A stretch of 64,000 bases of DNA from Clostridium vincentii (GTDB lineage Bacteria > Bacillota > Clostridia > Clostridiales > Clostridiaceae): NCBI RefSeq assembly GCF_002995745.1, contig NZ_PVXQ01000010.1, positions 33,929 through 97,928 of the forward strand. Direction: 5' to 3'. The notes below the pieces were generated by a model. The model saw only the letters and a list, made by a program, of their open reading frames with translations. It was not told where the DNA came from and made no database searches. Shown one piece after another: positions 17,171 to 26,783 of the stretch (position 1 is the first letter of the stretch; each line of letters begins with the position of its first letter). The position numbers and the translations under genes are program-made.

Positions 17171-17728
17171 TTAATTTCCTGCTTTCTTTTGAGCAGATAA
17201 TATAATAGCACTTAAAGGAACAGCAATAACTATTCCAGTTACAACTTGAATAATATTACCTACAATATCCTTAGCAGCATAGGCTAATCCTTGGATCAAC
17301 CCTATCTTTTCTGTTAAAAGCCCTGCAAGGATTGTTCCTGCTATAAAATAGCCTATGATCATAAATATTCCCCCTGCAATAAATGCTATTATATATTCTT
17401 TCTTAAAATTTTCAAATGCATTTTCTCCACCTATCTTTTCAATTATAGCCCCAACAATATAAGCCATTATCCCCTTAATTACAAAAGTAAATGGAGCCCA
17501 TATAACATATCCACCTAAAATATCCACTAAAAGCATTCCAAATGCACTAGCAACAGCGCCCCTCTTTTTACCAAGTACTACAACTGATAGAAACACCATG
17601 GAATCCCCAATATGTACAAAACCTCCAACTGATGGAACTTTAATTATACTTCCTGCTAAATAAACTAAAGCAATCATTAATGCCATAATGACTAAGTCCT
17701 TTGTTGATAATCTCTTTTTTTCTTCCAT
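17171..17728 (-). CDS. ECF transporter S component, substrate unknown
   Basis: 185 residues with five or six membrane segments. It opens with a short polar tail and STKDLVIMALMIALVY, typical of S components, and carries the recurrent block HIGDSMVFLSVVVLGKKRGAVASA in its first half. S components bind a vitamin or related solute and dock with a shared EcfA/EcfA'/EcfT module, which must be encoded elsewhere. The sequence does not let me name the vitamin. I see no riboswitch in the short upstream region. GGGGG lies ten bases before the ATG. A divergent promoter for trpS lies just upstream. Confidence 0.85.
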   Translation of the reverse strand: MEEKKRLSTKDLVIMALMIALVYLAGSIIKVPSVGGFVHIGDSMVFLSVVVLGKKRGAVASAFGMLLVDILGGYVIWAPFTFVIKGIMAYIVGAIIEKIGGENAFENFKKEYIIAFIAGGIFMIIGYFIAGTILAGLLTEKIGLIQGLAYAAKDIVGNIIQVVTGIVIAVPLSAIILSAQKKAGN

Positions 17729-17835
17729 TTCTTTTTGCCCCCTTTAATTTTATATAATTATTATATTCTGCCATAATATATTGTGCAAATGTATCGATAC
17801 TTATCCCATTGTATTTTTTAATTTCAGTCATTTAA

Positions 17836-17864
17836 TTGACAGTCAAAACCCTAAATCTTATAAT
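17836..17864 (+). promoter_or_regulatory. perfect-consensus sigma-A promoter of trpS
   Basis: TTGACA at 17836-17841 and TATAAT at 17859-17864 with a 17-bp spacer, an exact match to the vegetative consensus. The leader would be only about 30 nt, leaving no room for a T-box. Confidence 0.9.
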
Positions 17865-17899
17865 ATAAGTATTACTTAAAATAGGAAGAGGTGTTTTTT

Positions 17900-18913
17900 T
17901 TGTCAGAAAACCTTAATAATGAAAATAAGAAAGTTATTTTTAGTGGAATACAACCTTCTGGAGATTTAACTCTAGGAAATTATTTAGGAGCATTGAAAAA
18001 CTGGGTTAAGCTTCAGGATGATTATACATGCTATTTCTGTGTTGTTGATATGCATGCTATAACAGTACGTCAAACTCCAGCTGATTTAAGGAGAAGAACT
18101 CTTGAATTATTATCAATATATATTGCTTCTGGAATTTCTCCAGAAAAAAATACTCTGTTTATTCAATCCCATGTTCCAGCTCATGCTGAATGCTGTTGGT
18201 TATTAACTTGTAATACATATATGGGTGAACTAAGCAGAATGACTCAATATAAGGATAAATCTAAAAAGTATGGAGATTCCATAGGTGTAGGTTTATTTAA
18301 TTATCCTTCCCTAATGGCTGCAGATATACTTTTATATAACACAGATTTAGTTCCTGTTGGAAAGGATCAAACTCAACATTTAGAACTTACACGTGATATT
18401 GCTACAAGATTTAATAGTAGCTATAGCCCAACTTTTAAAATTCCAGAGGGATATATCCCGAAAATCGGTGCTAAAATTATGAGTTTACAAGAACCTTTAA
18501 AGAAAATGTCAAAGTCATCGGATAATCCAAATTCATATATACTTATTATGGATCCACCTGCAGTTATTAAAAAGAAGATAAGCCGTGCTGTAACAGATAG
18601 CTTAGGACTTATTAACTATACTGATGATCAGCCTGGAGTTAAAAATCTTTTAAACATATTGTCAGCTATAAAAGGAACTCCCCCTGAGGAATTAGTACTT
18701 TACTATGCAGGAAAGGGTTATTCAGATTTAAAAGCTGATGCGGCTGATTCTATTATCTCTGAATTATCTCCAATACAAGATAAGGTTCAGGAACTTTTAA
18801 AGGACAAAAGTTATCTTGAATCTATTTATAGAGAGGGCGCTGTTAAAGCTTCCCACGTTGCTAACAATACTCTTAGGAAGATGCAAAAGAAAATCGGTAT
18901 GATTCCAAGATAA
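17900..18913 (+). CDS. trpS: tryptophan--tRNA ligase
   Basis: Class I synthetase that charges tRNA-Trp. Start set at the TTG at 17900, which has GAGGTG six bases upstream. The GTG at 17891 overlaps that site. It has 337 residues. GIQPSGDLTLGNYLGA carries the HIGH equivalent near the N-terminus and KKMSKSSDN is the KMSKS loop near residue 210. Also present are the family's VVDMHAIT and PVGKDQTQHLELTRDIA. It is followed after 21 bp by the O-antigen ligase-like gene on the same strand, so read-through is likely. Confidence 0.97.
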   Translation: MSENLNNENKKVIFSGIQPSGDLTLGNYLGALKNWVKLQDDYTCYFCVVDMHAITVRQTPADLRRRTLELLSIYIASGISPEKNTLFIQSHVPAHAECCWLLTCNTYMGELSRMTQYKDKSKKYGDSIGVGLFNYPSLMAADILLYNTDLVPVGKDQTQHLELTRDIATRFNSSYSPTFKIPEGYIPKIGAKIMSLQEPLKKMSKSSDNPNSYILIMDPPAVIKKKISRAVTDSLGLINYTDDQPGVKNLLNILSAIKGTPPEELVLYYAGKGYSDLKADAADSIISELSPIQDKVQELLKDKSYLESIYREGAVKASHVANNTLRKMQKKIGMIPR

Positions 18914-18934
18914 ATTTGAAAGTGAGATTTTCTT

Positions 18935-20143
18935 ATGTTAAAAAAATTATATAGTGTTTTAAGCAATAATTTTTATTTTTGCTTATTCTATTTGTTTGCC
19001 AGCTTGAGTTTTGTAACTATTTTAAATGAAATACCTTATATTAATCTTCTTTCAAAAGTTGCATTAGTATGGGGATTAGCTTTATCAGTAGTTCATATCA
19101 TTAAAATAATTAAACGGTATCCAACCTTAATTGAATTATCTCTATACATCTTTTTAGGTTTCACACTGATTATTAACTTAATCTTCTATAGGTCTATAGA
19201 AAATTTAAAGATATGGCTTGTTACATTTATTATATTGTCATCTGTATTTTATATTAATTTAGATAAAAGTCATGATCAATTAGAGAAAGAACTGAAAATT
19301 ATTTCTAATTTCATAGCAATATTTACATTTATATTTTCACTAGCTTCAACTATAATGTATTTTGCTAATATAACCTTTACTTTTGCTAGTGGAGTATACG
19401 GAGTGGATCAAGGTTTATATATTTATAAAAATTCCTTAGCGATTTCCGCTTCCATAGGTTTGTTAGTATCAGTTTATATGTCCGTAAAATATAAATATGA
19501 AAAAACCAAGTTTTTTCATTTACTTAACGTTATGTTGCAAATAATTCCTTTAGTTTTTTCTAACGGAATAAGTGCTTACCTCTTAATTATTACAATTCTT
19601 TTTGTATTAATTTTTATAAAATTTAAAAATAAAATTTTTAGGTCTGCCATGATTTTAGTACCTAGTATTTTTTCTATAGCAGGCTTTGCATTATTTCATG
19701 AAAAACTATATGATTTTTTATCTGGACGAAATGAACTTTGGTCTTCAGCTTGGCTATCCATAAAGGAAAACCCTCTATTTGGGGTAGGAAACGAAGCACT
19801 CGTGAGTAAAGTCGATTCAATGAGACCTGGTGTAGTTCTACCGGGGATTGATTCTGGTGGACTTCACAATATGTATCTACAAATTATAACTGTTAACGGG
19901 GTCATTGCTCTTATTCTATTTTTAATATTTATATATTTTATATTCATATTCTTAATAAAAAAATTAGATAGATCTTATGGTATTTATAAACGATCTGGAA
20001 TTGTACTATTATCACTTTTAGTAGGAATATTATTTATAAACTTATTTGAGAGCAATTTAATCTATATAGTTAGTTTCATTTCAATAATATTTTGGATTTA
20101 CTTAGGATATTTTCTTAGCCTTACATTTAAAAAGAACCATTAG
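18935..20143 (+). CDS. O-antigen ligase / Wzy-type membrane protein
   Basis: 402 residues with about ten membrane segments and a large extracytoplasmic loop in the second half. The loop region contains FLSGRNELWSSAWLSIKENPLFGVG and the later GGLHNMYLQIITVNG, the pattern of the Wzy_C / WaaL superfamily, where the loop binds lipid-linked glycan. In a Gram-positive it would polymerise or transfer a surface polysaccharide. The ribosome binding site is weak (GAAAGTGAG). It lies 21 bp after trpS and is far from the main polysaccharide operon, though galU is next to it in convergent orientation. The terminator starts inside its last codons. Confidence 0.8.
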   Translation: MLKKLYSVLSNNFYFCLFYLFASLSFVTILNEIPYINLLSKVALVWGLALSVVHIIKIIKRYPTLIELSLYIFLGFTLIINLIFYRSIENLKIWLVTFIILSSVFYINLDKSHDQLEKELKIISNFIAIFTFIFSLASTIMYFANITFTFASGVYGVDQGLYIYKNSLAISASIGLLVSVYMSVKYKYEKTKFFHLLNVMLQIIPLVFSNGISAYLLIITILFVLIFIKFKNKIFRSAMILVPSIFSIAGFALFHEKLYDFLSGRNELWSSAWLSIKENPLFGVGNEALVSKVDSMRPGVVLPGIDSGGLHNMYLQIITVNGVIALILFLIFIYFIFIFLIKKLDRSYGIYKRSGIVLLSLLVGILFINLFESNLIYIVSFISIIFWIYLGYFLSLTFKKNH

Positions 20144-20168
20144 TATTTTAAATACTAATGGTTCTTTT
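20131..20168. terminator. bidirectional terminator overlapping the end of the ligase gene
   Basis: An 18-bp stem with a minimal loop (20131-20148 with 20150-20167) and A/T runs on both sides. The left arm includes the last codons and TAG of the + strand gene. It serves both that gene and galU. Confidence 0.9.
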
Positions 20169-20175
20169 CATTTCA

Positions 20176-21045
20176 TTATTTTTCCCAGGGTTTTGTCTCT
20201 AAGTAAGCGATAAAATCTTCTCTTAACCCATCTTTCTTTAGAGCATACTCAACAGTAGCTTGTAGAAATCCAAGTTTATCTCCTACATCATATCTTCTAC
20301 CTTCAAAGTTATAGGCATACATAGCTTCTTGACTCATTAAAGTTTTTAATGCATCTGTTAATTGAATCTCTCCACCTTTACCTGGAGCAGTATTCTTTAA
20401 TATATCAAAAATTTGTGGAGTTATAATATATCTACCAAGAATAGCTACATTACTTGGAGCATCTTCTTGAGCAGGTTTTTCTACAAGATCTTTAACCTTG
20501 TATACCCTATCTTCAATATGAAGCCCATCAACAATACCATACTTAGAAACATCTTCATCTGGTACAGTTTGAACTCCTAGGATGCTTGTTTTATATTCAC
20601 TATAACAGTCCATTAATTGCTTAAGACATGGTACTTCACTATCTACAACGTCATCTCCAAGCATTACTGCAAATGGTTCATTTCCTACAAATGCCCTTGC
20701 GCAATAAATTGCATCACCTAAGCCTTTAGGTTCTTTTTGTCTTATATAATGTATATCAACCATATCTGATATACCTCTAACCATTTCTAAAAGTTCTGTT
20801 TTCCCTGATTTCTCAAGAGCCATTTCAAGTTCTACAGATTTATCAAAATGATCCTCTATGCACTTCTTATTTCTTCCTGTAATAATAAGTATTTCTTCAA
20901 TTCCAGCAGCAACTGCTTCCTCTATAATAAATTGTATAGTTGGTTTATCTACTATTGGTAACATTTCCTTAGGTTGTGCCTTAGTAGCTGGTAAAAATCT
21001 TGTTCCCAGCCCCGCTGCAGGAATGATAGCTTTTCTGACTTTCAT
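20176..21045 (-). CDS. galU: UTP--glucose-1-phosphate uridylyltransferase
   Basis: Makes UDP-glucose from glucose-1-phosphate and UTP in the cytoplasm, a precursor for cell-wall glycans and glycolipids. The 289-residue length is typical. The nucleotidyltransferase signature [19 protein letters not shown] is at the N-terminus, followed by [21 protein letters not shown] and [12 protein letters not shown] are also family-typical. The start has AGGAGAGG upstream. It is monocistronic, 66 bp downstream of the ChW-repeat gene with no clear terminator between, so it may also be read from that gene. Confidence 0.97.
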   Translation of the reverse strand: MKVRKAIIPAAGLGTRFLPATKAQPKEMLPIVDKPTIQFIIEEAVAAGIEEILIITGRNKKCIEDHFDKSVELEMALEKSGKTELLEMVRGISDMVDIHYIRQKEPKGLGDAIYCARAFVGNEPFAVMLGDDVVDSEVPCLKQLMDCYSEYKTSILGVQTVPDEDVSKYGIVDGLHIEDRVYKVKDLVEKPAQEDAPSNVAILGRYIITPQIFDILKNTAPGKGGEIQLTDALKTLMSQEAMYAYNFEGRRYDVGDKLGFLQATVEYALKKDGLREDFIAYLETKPWEK

Positions 21046-21111
21046 ATTAGCCTCTCCTTTATTATGTTATCTATTAAATCTATTTTAACATATTTAAGAG
21101 GTTCTGTTAAT

Positions 21112-23844
21112 CTAATTTTTTACAATCTTTACCTCTATAGCTTCTAATCTTAGAGCTTTCCCCTCGGTTCCTGCTAAAGCTCCATCGCGTACCCAAGCTC
21201 CCCAACCTTGATATTGTACATGAACTCTATATTCCACATGGTATCCGGTAGCTCCTTCAAGTTTAATCTTAATAGCTTCAAGCCTTAAAGATTTACCTTC
21301 TGATCCTGATAATTGATTAGCTGTTTTCCATTGTTTTTCCCATCCTAAATTTTGAATGTGAGTCATATATTTAATAGATGCTCCCTCTGGAAGATTTATA
21401 GCATTAATTTTTATTGCTTCTAATCTCAAAGATCTTCCTGATGTTCCTGAGGTTTGTCCATCGGATTTTAATGCTTGCCATCCTACCTTTTCTACATGGG
21501 TACTATATTGTACTCTTACTTCTTTTTTTACTACCTTAATTTGTATGGCTTCTAATCTTAGTGACCTTCCTGAGGTCCCTGCAACTTCATTAGAATACTT
21601 CCATTCTTGCCATCCATCATTTTGAACATGAACTCTATATTGAATTTCCATATCTGCCGGTAATCCAGAAGTTGCAATTTGTATTGCTTCTAGTCTCAAC
21701 GATTTTCCTTCTGTACCTGATAGTTGTCCATTAGATTTCCAAGCTTGCCACCCTTGTAATTGTACATGGGTTCTATATGTGACAGTAGCTCCAGGATAAT
21801 TTAGTAATTCGATTTTAATTGCTTCTAATCTTCTAGCTAGGCCTTCTGTTCCTCCAGATTCCCCATTGTATTTCATACTTTCCCATCCTGCAAGTTGAAT
21901 ATGTGTTTGATACATTATTCCTTGCTCTGGAGTTGATGATTGATTTATTTTAGTTATAGCACTTGAATCTACATAACCTCTAACATCCCAATCAAATTCT
22001 CCTTGAAATTCAGCTCCTCCATTTAGTATTTGAGAACTTCTAATTGGAGATACTTCATAACTTTGAGTTCCTCTACTATCTACCACGTTATTAGAGGATA
22101 GTATTACAGAACCTCCAATAGTTTCTTGATATCGAGTTATTTTACTCCCAACTGGGTAAATTACAGTTCCATTTGCCAATTTAAGAGTTGTGACTTTATT
22201 ATATATACCTAACTGATAATAATCATAATCTGAAAGATTATTAATATTATTACCGCTTGATTTTTTGTCTATATTAAATACATGAGCTGCATTCTTTTCT
22301 CCCCAATAGGGGTCTGATGCATATCGTACATTCGCTCCTAATTCCTTATTTCCTAAGAATCCCCCATAATATCTAGAATCCTGAGGGTCAGAATATCCTT
22401 TAGATATCCAATACTTAGCAAATTCTTCAATACACGCGGCTACTGATTTATATTGATTAGCAGCTAATAAAGGGTCTGAATCAACTGCATTTAATCCAAA
22501 AATATTATTTTTACTTTGTGCGATTGATGAATTACCCCATCCTGATTCATTTATAGCCGTTCCTAATATTATAGCTGCATTTACTCCATATTTTTCTTGT
22601 ACATTTATTAAAGTTTCACCAATTCCTCTTAATTTACTAGTACTAGTTGTATTACTAGTTATAAAAGAATTCAATTGTGCTGCAGTATAGCTTGTCTCAC
22701 TTCTAAAAGGTAAATATTGAAAATAATTATAGAAAGCACTACTAGTATTTATAGCGTTTGCTCTTGTATTCGATTTATAATTTGATATTAAAGTACTTAA
22801 ATTAGTATAAAAATATTTTCCATCATAACTATAATACTTGGTCCCAGTCTTTAAATATGATGGCGCTACACTAACAGCTATTGTATAACCCTTTGTAGCA
22901 GTTTTATCTGTCACATCTGATGATATATAATGATATAATTGTCCGTTCTCAACTTTAAAATAGCTAGGATTATACACCTGATTAATTGGTACTACTGTAA
23001 AATCATATGTTCCTGTACCAGTATCTTTTTTTGCCCAACCGGTATATCCGTTAACCATTACCTTAACTGCATTTTGCGTTTCCGCTATAATAGGAACGTC
23101 TTCAATATAGTTATGATTTATATAATACGATGTATTACTACTTCCAACTCCGCTTTCACTATCATGTAGGTATGTTATCTGACTATTATCCACTGATCCA
23201 TTAGTATATTTTATAGCTCGTCCCATAGAACTAGTAGCATATACAGCAATACCTTTACTATCTAATACACTAGGTATAAGAGTTTCCGAATTATCGCTAC
23301 TAGCTGATTTTTTTTGGCTAATTTCCACTTCCTGATTATTTGCTATTTCCATAGCCTCGTCTAGAGTATCTGCTCCCTGTACAAAAATGAATTCCCCATT
23401 ATCCTTAGCAAGGGCAACCTCAAAATTAGAATCCGTCTTAGGCACTAAAAAATCTGAATCTATTGAGCTATCATAAGCCTCTTTAAATTCTTCCTTCTCC
23501 ATGTCCTCTACAAACTCCTCAGATTTCGCATCAATTTGCGCTTCTGGTTTTTTAACCGTTTCGTAAACTTGTCCACTTATTAAATCTGATTTAGACTCTT
23601 CTGGAATTGTTTGTTCTTCTTCTGGACTTGTTTGTTCTTCTTCTAGAATTGTTTGTTCTTCTTCTAGAATTGTTTGTTCTTCTTCTAGAATTGTTTGTTC
23701 TTCTCCTTGACTTTCTTTTTCTTCTACCAAAGCAGATTCTTCTTTTGAATCAATAGCTTGTACTACTACAGTAGGAGAAATCGCTGGTAAAATTATACTT
23801 ATACCAAACATAATATTAAGAATTATTACAAATACCTTCTTCAA
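21112..23844 (-). CDS. secreted glucosaminidase with six ChW repeats
   Basis: 910 residues. Signal peptide (MKKVFVIILNIMFGISIILPA), then an acidic low-complexity segment of EEEQTIL-type repeats (about 50-85), a region of about 250 residues with SH3-like stretches, and a glucosaminidase domain near residues 400-540 (YGVNAAIILGTAINESGWGN) with the catalytic Glu in INESGWG. Six ChW (clostridial hydrophobic, conserved Trp) repeats of about 46 residues fill the last 285, each with GW, a G-[TS]-[ES]-G turn and LRLEAI. It probably cuts peptidoglycan glycan strands at the cell surface. ChW repeats are thought to bind the cell wall. It is followed by galU. Confidence 0.9.
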   Translation of the reverse strand: MKKVFVIILNIMFGISIILPAISPTVVVQAIDSKEESALVEEKESQGEEQTILEEEQTILEEEQTILEEEQTSPEEEQTIPEESKSDLISGQVYETVKKPEAQIDAKSEEFVEDMEKEEFKEAYDSSIDSDFLVPKTDSNFEVALAKDNGEFIFVQGADTLDEAMEIANNQEVEISQKKSASSDNSETLIPSVLDSKGIAVYATSSMGRAIKYTNGSVDNSQITYLHDSESGVGSSNTSYYINHNYIEDVPIIAETQNAVKVMVNGYTGWAKKDTGTGTYDFTVVPINQVYNPSYFKVENGQLYHYISSDVTDKTATKGYTIAVSVAPSYLKTGTKYYSYDGKYFYTNLSTLISNYKSNTRANAINTSSAFYNYFQYLPFRSETSYTAAQLNSFITSNTTSTSKLRGIGETLINVQEKYGVNAAIILGTAINESGWGNSSIAQSKNNIFGLNAVDSDPLLAANQYKSVAACIEEFAKYWISKGYSDPQDSRYYGGFLGNKELGANVRYASDPYWGEKNAAHVFNIDKKSSGNNINNLSDYDYYQLGIYNKVTTLKLANGTVIYPVGSKITRYQETIGGSVILSSNNVVDSRGTQSYEVSPIRSSQILNGGAEFQGEFDWDVRGYVDSSAITKINQSSTPEQGIMYQTHIQLAGWESMKYNGESGGTEGLARRLEAIKIELLNYPGATVTYRTHVQLQGWQAWKSNGQLSGTEGKSLRLEAIQIATSGLPADMEIQYRVHVQNDGWQEWKYSNEVAGTSGRSLRLEAIQIKVVKKEVRVQYSTHVEKVGWQALKSDGQTSGTSGRSLRLEAIKINAINLPEGASIKYMTHIQNLGWEKQWKTANQLSGSEGKSLRLEAIKIKLEGATGYHVEYRVHVQYQGWGAWVRDGALAGTEGKALRLEAIEVKIVKN
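23597..23704 (-). repeat. 21-bp coding tandem repeat (EEEQTIL)
   Basis: About five 21-bp units, the central three almost identical, encode the seven-residue repeat EEEQTIL/EEEQTSP just after the signal peptide of the ChW protein. The array can change length without a frameshift. Confidence 0.9.
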
Positions 23845-23943
23845 CTTTTCATCCCCTTAGTTTATATTTTCACTATGTTTATTATTATATAACATTTCTC
23901 TATAACTTTCTTCATATATATATAATTACCCCAAAATATCTAC

Positions 23944-23991
23944 AAAAAAAGCTCTGCTAAGAAGGTGAATATTTACACCTACTTAACAGAG
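23944..23991 (-). terminator. terminator of the DUF2142 operon
   Basis: Interrupted stem CTCTG-TAAG-AGGTG with CACCT-CTTA-CAGAG (23952-23991) and, on the minus strand, a run of seven Ts. Confidence 0.85.
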
Positions 23992-24036
23992 ATAATTTTA
24001 TTTTTTAAATTTATCTTTTTGCTGTCTGGTTAATTT

Positions 24037-25968
24037 TTAATAATATTTATTCATCATTGTAATAATGAATATAATAACAAAAATCAATCCAGTAAATAGA
24101 AACTTCAAATCTGTAGTACCATCATTATCTTTATCTACTTTTCCATTAGATAATAATGTTAACAGCCCTATTAATGGGACTAGATATCGTCCTTGAACTC
24201 CCTCTATTATCGAGCTTTCAACTGGAGTCCAACTTAAAAATAATATGAAGCAAGTAACTGCATATACCCCTACAGCAACTATCATAATACCATATTTTGT
24301 TTTCCTACCGAGTATTTCCTTATTGGGATAAAGTAATACTACTGACCCCATAAAAATAGAATATAATATCATACTACCAGCATTCAAACCATAACTAAGC
24401 CAGCCAAATGTATTTAATTGTTGTAAATAAACCCCTATGTTATCAAGCAATGCTACTGAAAATATCTTAACAAAATGTACTGGATCATTTAATATATACA
24501 TTATTTGCCCTTTAATATCAATATTATTTACTTCATAAAAACTGTTAAAGGGTGATACTGCTGAGTTTATTATTGCAAAGCCTCCCCATCCAAGAGAAAC
24601 AAGAGCTACTAATAATACAAATAAAAAGCTCTTATAATAAGTTTTATTATTTATAAACTTTGATTTAGGTAAAAATATTATAAGCCCTCCTAGTATACAA
24701 TAAGGAAGTTTAACTAATCCTAATACAATACTCAGAGTAGAATATATAGCAATTTCTTTTATACTAATATTTTCTTTCTTATATAAATGCAGAAAGTATC
24801 CTATACATAGAAATCCTAGTCCGTATGTTGTTGCATCCGGATTAAATGAACTAGCTATAAATATTGCCATTGGCATTATAGCAATCAACCCCAAAGGAAC
24901 TTTAAACATAGGCGCTATTTTAATTGCAAATCTAACCATTAATGCATAGGCTATAAGATTAAATAGTTTTCCTAAAATTAAAATCATAAAACTATTAAGT
25001 CCAATAAGTTTACCCAATAAGATCCCTAATGTTTGCGGAATATATCCTATAAATAAGTTCGTATTGGCATAATTGCTTGCTTGATATTCCTGATTGCTAT
25101 CAACTTCACTATTAAATAGAGTTGTAGTTTGTAATGTAGAGTAATTATCTAATAATATATCTCTTACACTATTAGACACCTTATATTTCGAGATATCCCC
25201 TGTAACAAAAAGGATCCCCTGTGACGTTAAATCCGCCCTAGCTATATGAGCATGATCATCAGGTGTGTCCAATACTGGATTAAATGCTACAGTAAACATT
25301 CCTGTAAGTAAAATAATTGCGAATATACTATTATGAACTTTTTTTACGTCAATACCTAATACTAGAATACAACAGGATACATATAATAATACTAATGCAA
25401 TAGGATATATACCATGGAATTTAGGATATGTAATTCTTGTATAAACTACATTACTCACTTGGTCCTTGTCTATTAACATAGTTTCTTTATCTGCTTTTCC
25501 TGTATAGATTATTAATGCATTTTGTGGATCTACATTATTACTTGATATTTTCAAAGTCAAATCTTTACCTTTGACATTATCTAACTTTGGTAACATTAAT
25601 GAGATTAATTGTTCTTGTTCTAAATCTAAGGTATCTATATCTATATCAACTATACTTTCATCATTATTCTCTATACTAATATTATACTTAGTTGACTTTG
25701 TTGGATTGTTTTTTCCTACGTTTATACATAACTCTATGGGCTCATTATATTCAACGTGAATTTTCTGCATTATAGTTTCATTTGATACTATCTGAGCTTT
25801 CCCATCGTCAATTTTATAGTTCTCTCTATATTTTAGATCCTTATAAAAATAGCTAAAGAATATAGTGATAATTGTTAATACTATTATCAGCATATATCTT
25901 TGTTTAATTCTCTCTTTAGCTATATTTGCAATGTTTTTCAAATTAATTATTATTTTTTTATTATCCAT
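24037..25968 (-). CDS. DUF2142 family membrane protein, probable GT-C glycosyltransferase
   Basis: 643 residues. One N-terminal membrane segment (about 25-43), an extracytoplasmic beta-rich domain of about 120 residues, then ten or more membrane segments. The DUF2142 hallmark TPDDHAHIARA follows the third segment. Its acidic pair resembles the catalytic Asp of GT-C enzymes that use polyprenyl-phosphate sugars outside the membrane. As last gene of the GT2-DUF2304-SMR-GT2-DUF2142 operon it is the best candidate for adding the side-chain sugar to a wall polymer. The ATG follows AGGGGAT, which overlaps the stop of the preceding gene. That role is inferred from architecture and neighbours. Confidence 0.8.
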   Translation of the reverse strand: MDNKKIIINLKNIANIAKERIKQRYMLIIVLTIITIFFSYFYKDLKYRENYKIDDGKAQIVSNETIMQKIHVEYNEPIELCINVGKNNPTKSTKYNISIENNDESIVDIDIDTLDLEQEQLISLMLPKLDNVKGKDLTLKISSNNVDPQNALIIYTGKADKETMLIDKDQVSNVVYTRITYPKFHGIYPIALVLLYVSCCILVLGIDVKKVHNSIFAIILLTGMFTVAFNPVLDTPDDHAHIARADLTSQGILFVTGDISKYKVSNSVRDILLDNYSTLQTTTLFNSEVDSNQEYQASNYANTNLFIGYIPQTLGILLGKLIGLNSFMILILGKLFNLIAYALMVRFAIKIAPMFKVPLGLIAIMPMAIFIASSFNPDATTYGLGFLCIGYFLHLYKKENISIKEIAIYSTLSIVLGLVKLPYCILGGLIIFLPKSKFINNKTYYKSFLFVLLVALVSLGWGGFAIINSAVSPFNSFYEVNNIDIKGQIMYILNDPVHFVKIFSVALLDNIGVYLQQLNTFGWLSYGLNAGSMILYSIFMGSVVLLYPNKEILGRKTKYGIMIVAVGVYAVTCFILFLSWTPVESSIIEGVQGRYLVPLIGLLTLLSNGKVDKDNDGTTDLKFLFTGLIFVIIFIITMMNKYY

Positions 25969-25980
25969 TTTATTTATCCC

Positions 25981-26775
25981 CTACATTTCATTTGTATCTA
26001 GACTTTTTGCATAAGCTTTTGATAAAATCTTAGCTATTGGCTTTGGCCAGAATTTCCTATACATAGCATAATCTTCAGATTGTCTAACATTATTCGCAAT
26101 AGAATTAGTAGTTTCTGATTCTCCATGTATTCTATGATAAATTAAATCTTTATTTATATATACGAATTCCCCGTTTTCTTTAGAAAATTTGTACCATGTA
26201 TCCCAATCTAAAGAACATTTCATCTCTGAAGTAAATATTTTCTTCTCTTTATTCTCTTTATTATAAGTTACTGAAGGACAACATATCGGAGAACCTAATG
26301 ATAAAATCCGTCTTCTTAAAAACTTACTACCTGTTAATATATTACATCTAAGTGGAAGTAACATAATTTTTTTTATTTTAAGATTTAAAGTTAATGGAAT
26401 AATTTTCCCATCTTTAACTTCCCTATAATCAGTAAAAAATAGAATCTGTTTTTTCTTATCATTTGTATATTTCTTTAAGGTATAACTATAACTTTCATCA
26501 TAAATATCATCTTGATGAGCAATTGTTACATATTTGCTATCAGCCTTTGAATAAGCAAAATTCCAATCATCTTGTATCCCTGGCTTACCTTCTCTTTCAT
26601 ATAATGGAATTTTATATTTTTCTGCCAAGGATTTTATATATTCATTTGGAGTTGCAGTTGTTATTATAACTCGAGATTTTACTTTTTGTTCTAGAACTGA
26701 TTTTATACATTCCTCCAAATAAGAGGACTCCTTATATGCCGTAATTGCGAAAGTATGATCATCAAACTTATTCAT
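25981..26775 (-). CDS. family 2 glycosyltransferase
   Basis: 264 residues, GT-A fold, family GT2. The N-terminal strand FAITAYKESSYLEECIKSVLEQ is the family opening and TIAHQDDIYD carries the DxD-type metal site (QDD). A C-terminal W-T-W motif region (DWDTWYKFSKENGEF) is also typical. It has no membrane segment. It lies 12 bp before the DUF2142 gene and 8 bp after the SMR gene, so it is one transcript. The acceptor and sugar are unknown. It probably works on the lipid-linked repeat unit. Confidence 0.85.
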   Translation of the reverse strand: MNKFDDHTFAITAYKESSYLEECIKSVLEQKVKSRVIITTATPNEYIKSLAEKYKIPLYEREGKPGIQDDWNFAYSKADSKYVTIAHQDDIYDESYSYTLKKYTNDKKKQILFFTDYREVKDGKIIPLTLNLKIKKIMLLPLRCNILTGSKFLRRRILSLGSPICCPSVTYNKENKEKKIFTSEMKCSLDWDTWYKFSKENGEFVYINKDLIYHRIHGESETTNSIANNVRQSEDYAMYRKFWPKPIAKILSKAYAKSLDTNEM

Positions 26776-26783
26776 TAAACCAC

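Noticed and set aside
17640..17831. 63-codon minus-strand frame upstream of the ECF gene
   Set aside because: It overlaps the ECF gene in another frame and the trpS promoter, with no good start site.
17729..17890. Riboswitch upstream of the ECF S component
   Set aside because: The space is short, shared with the divergent trpS promoter, and shows no multi-stem architecture or terminator.
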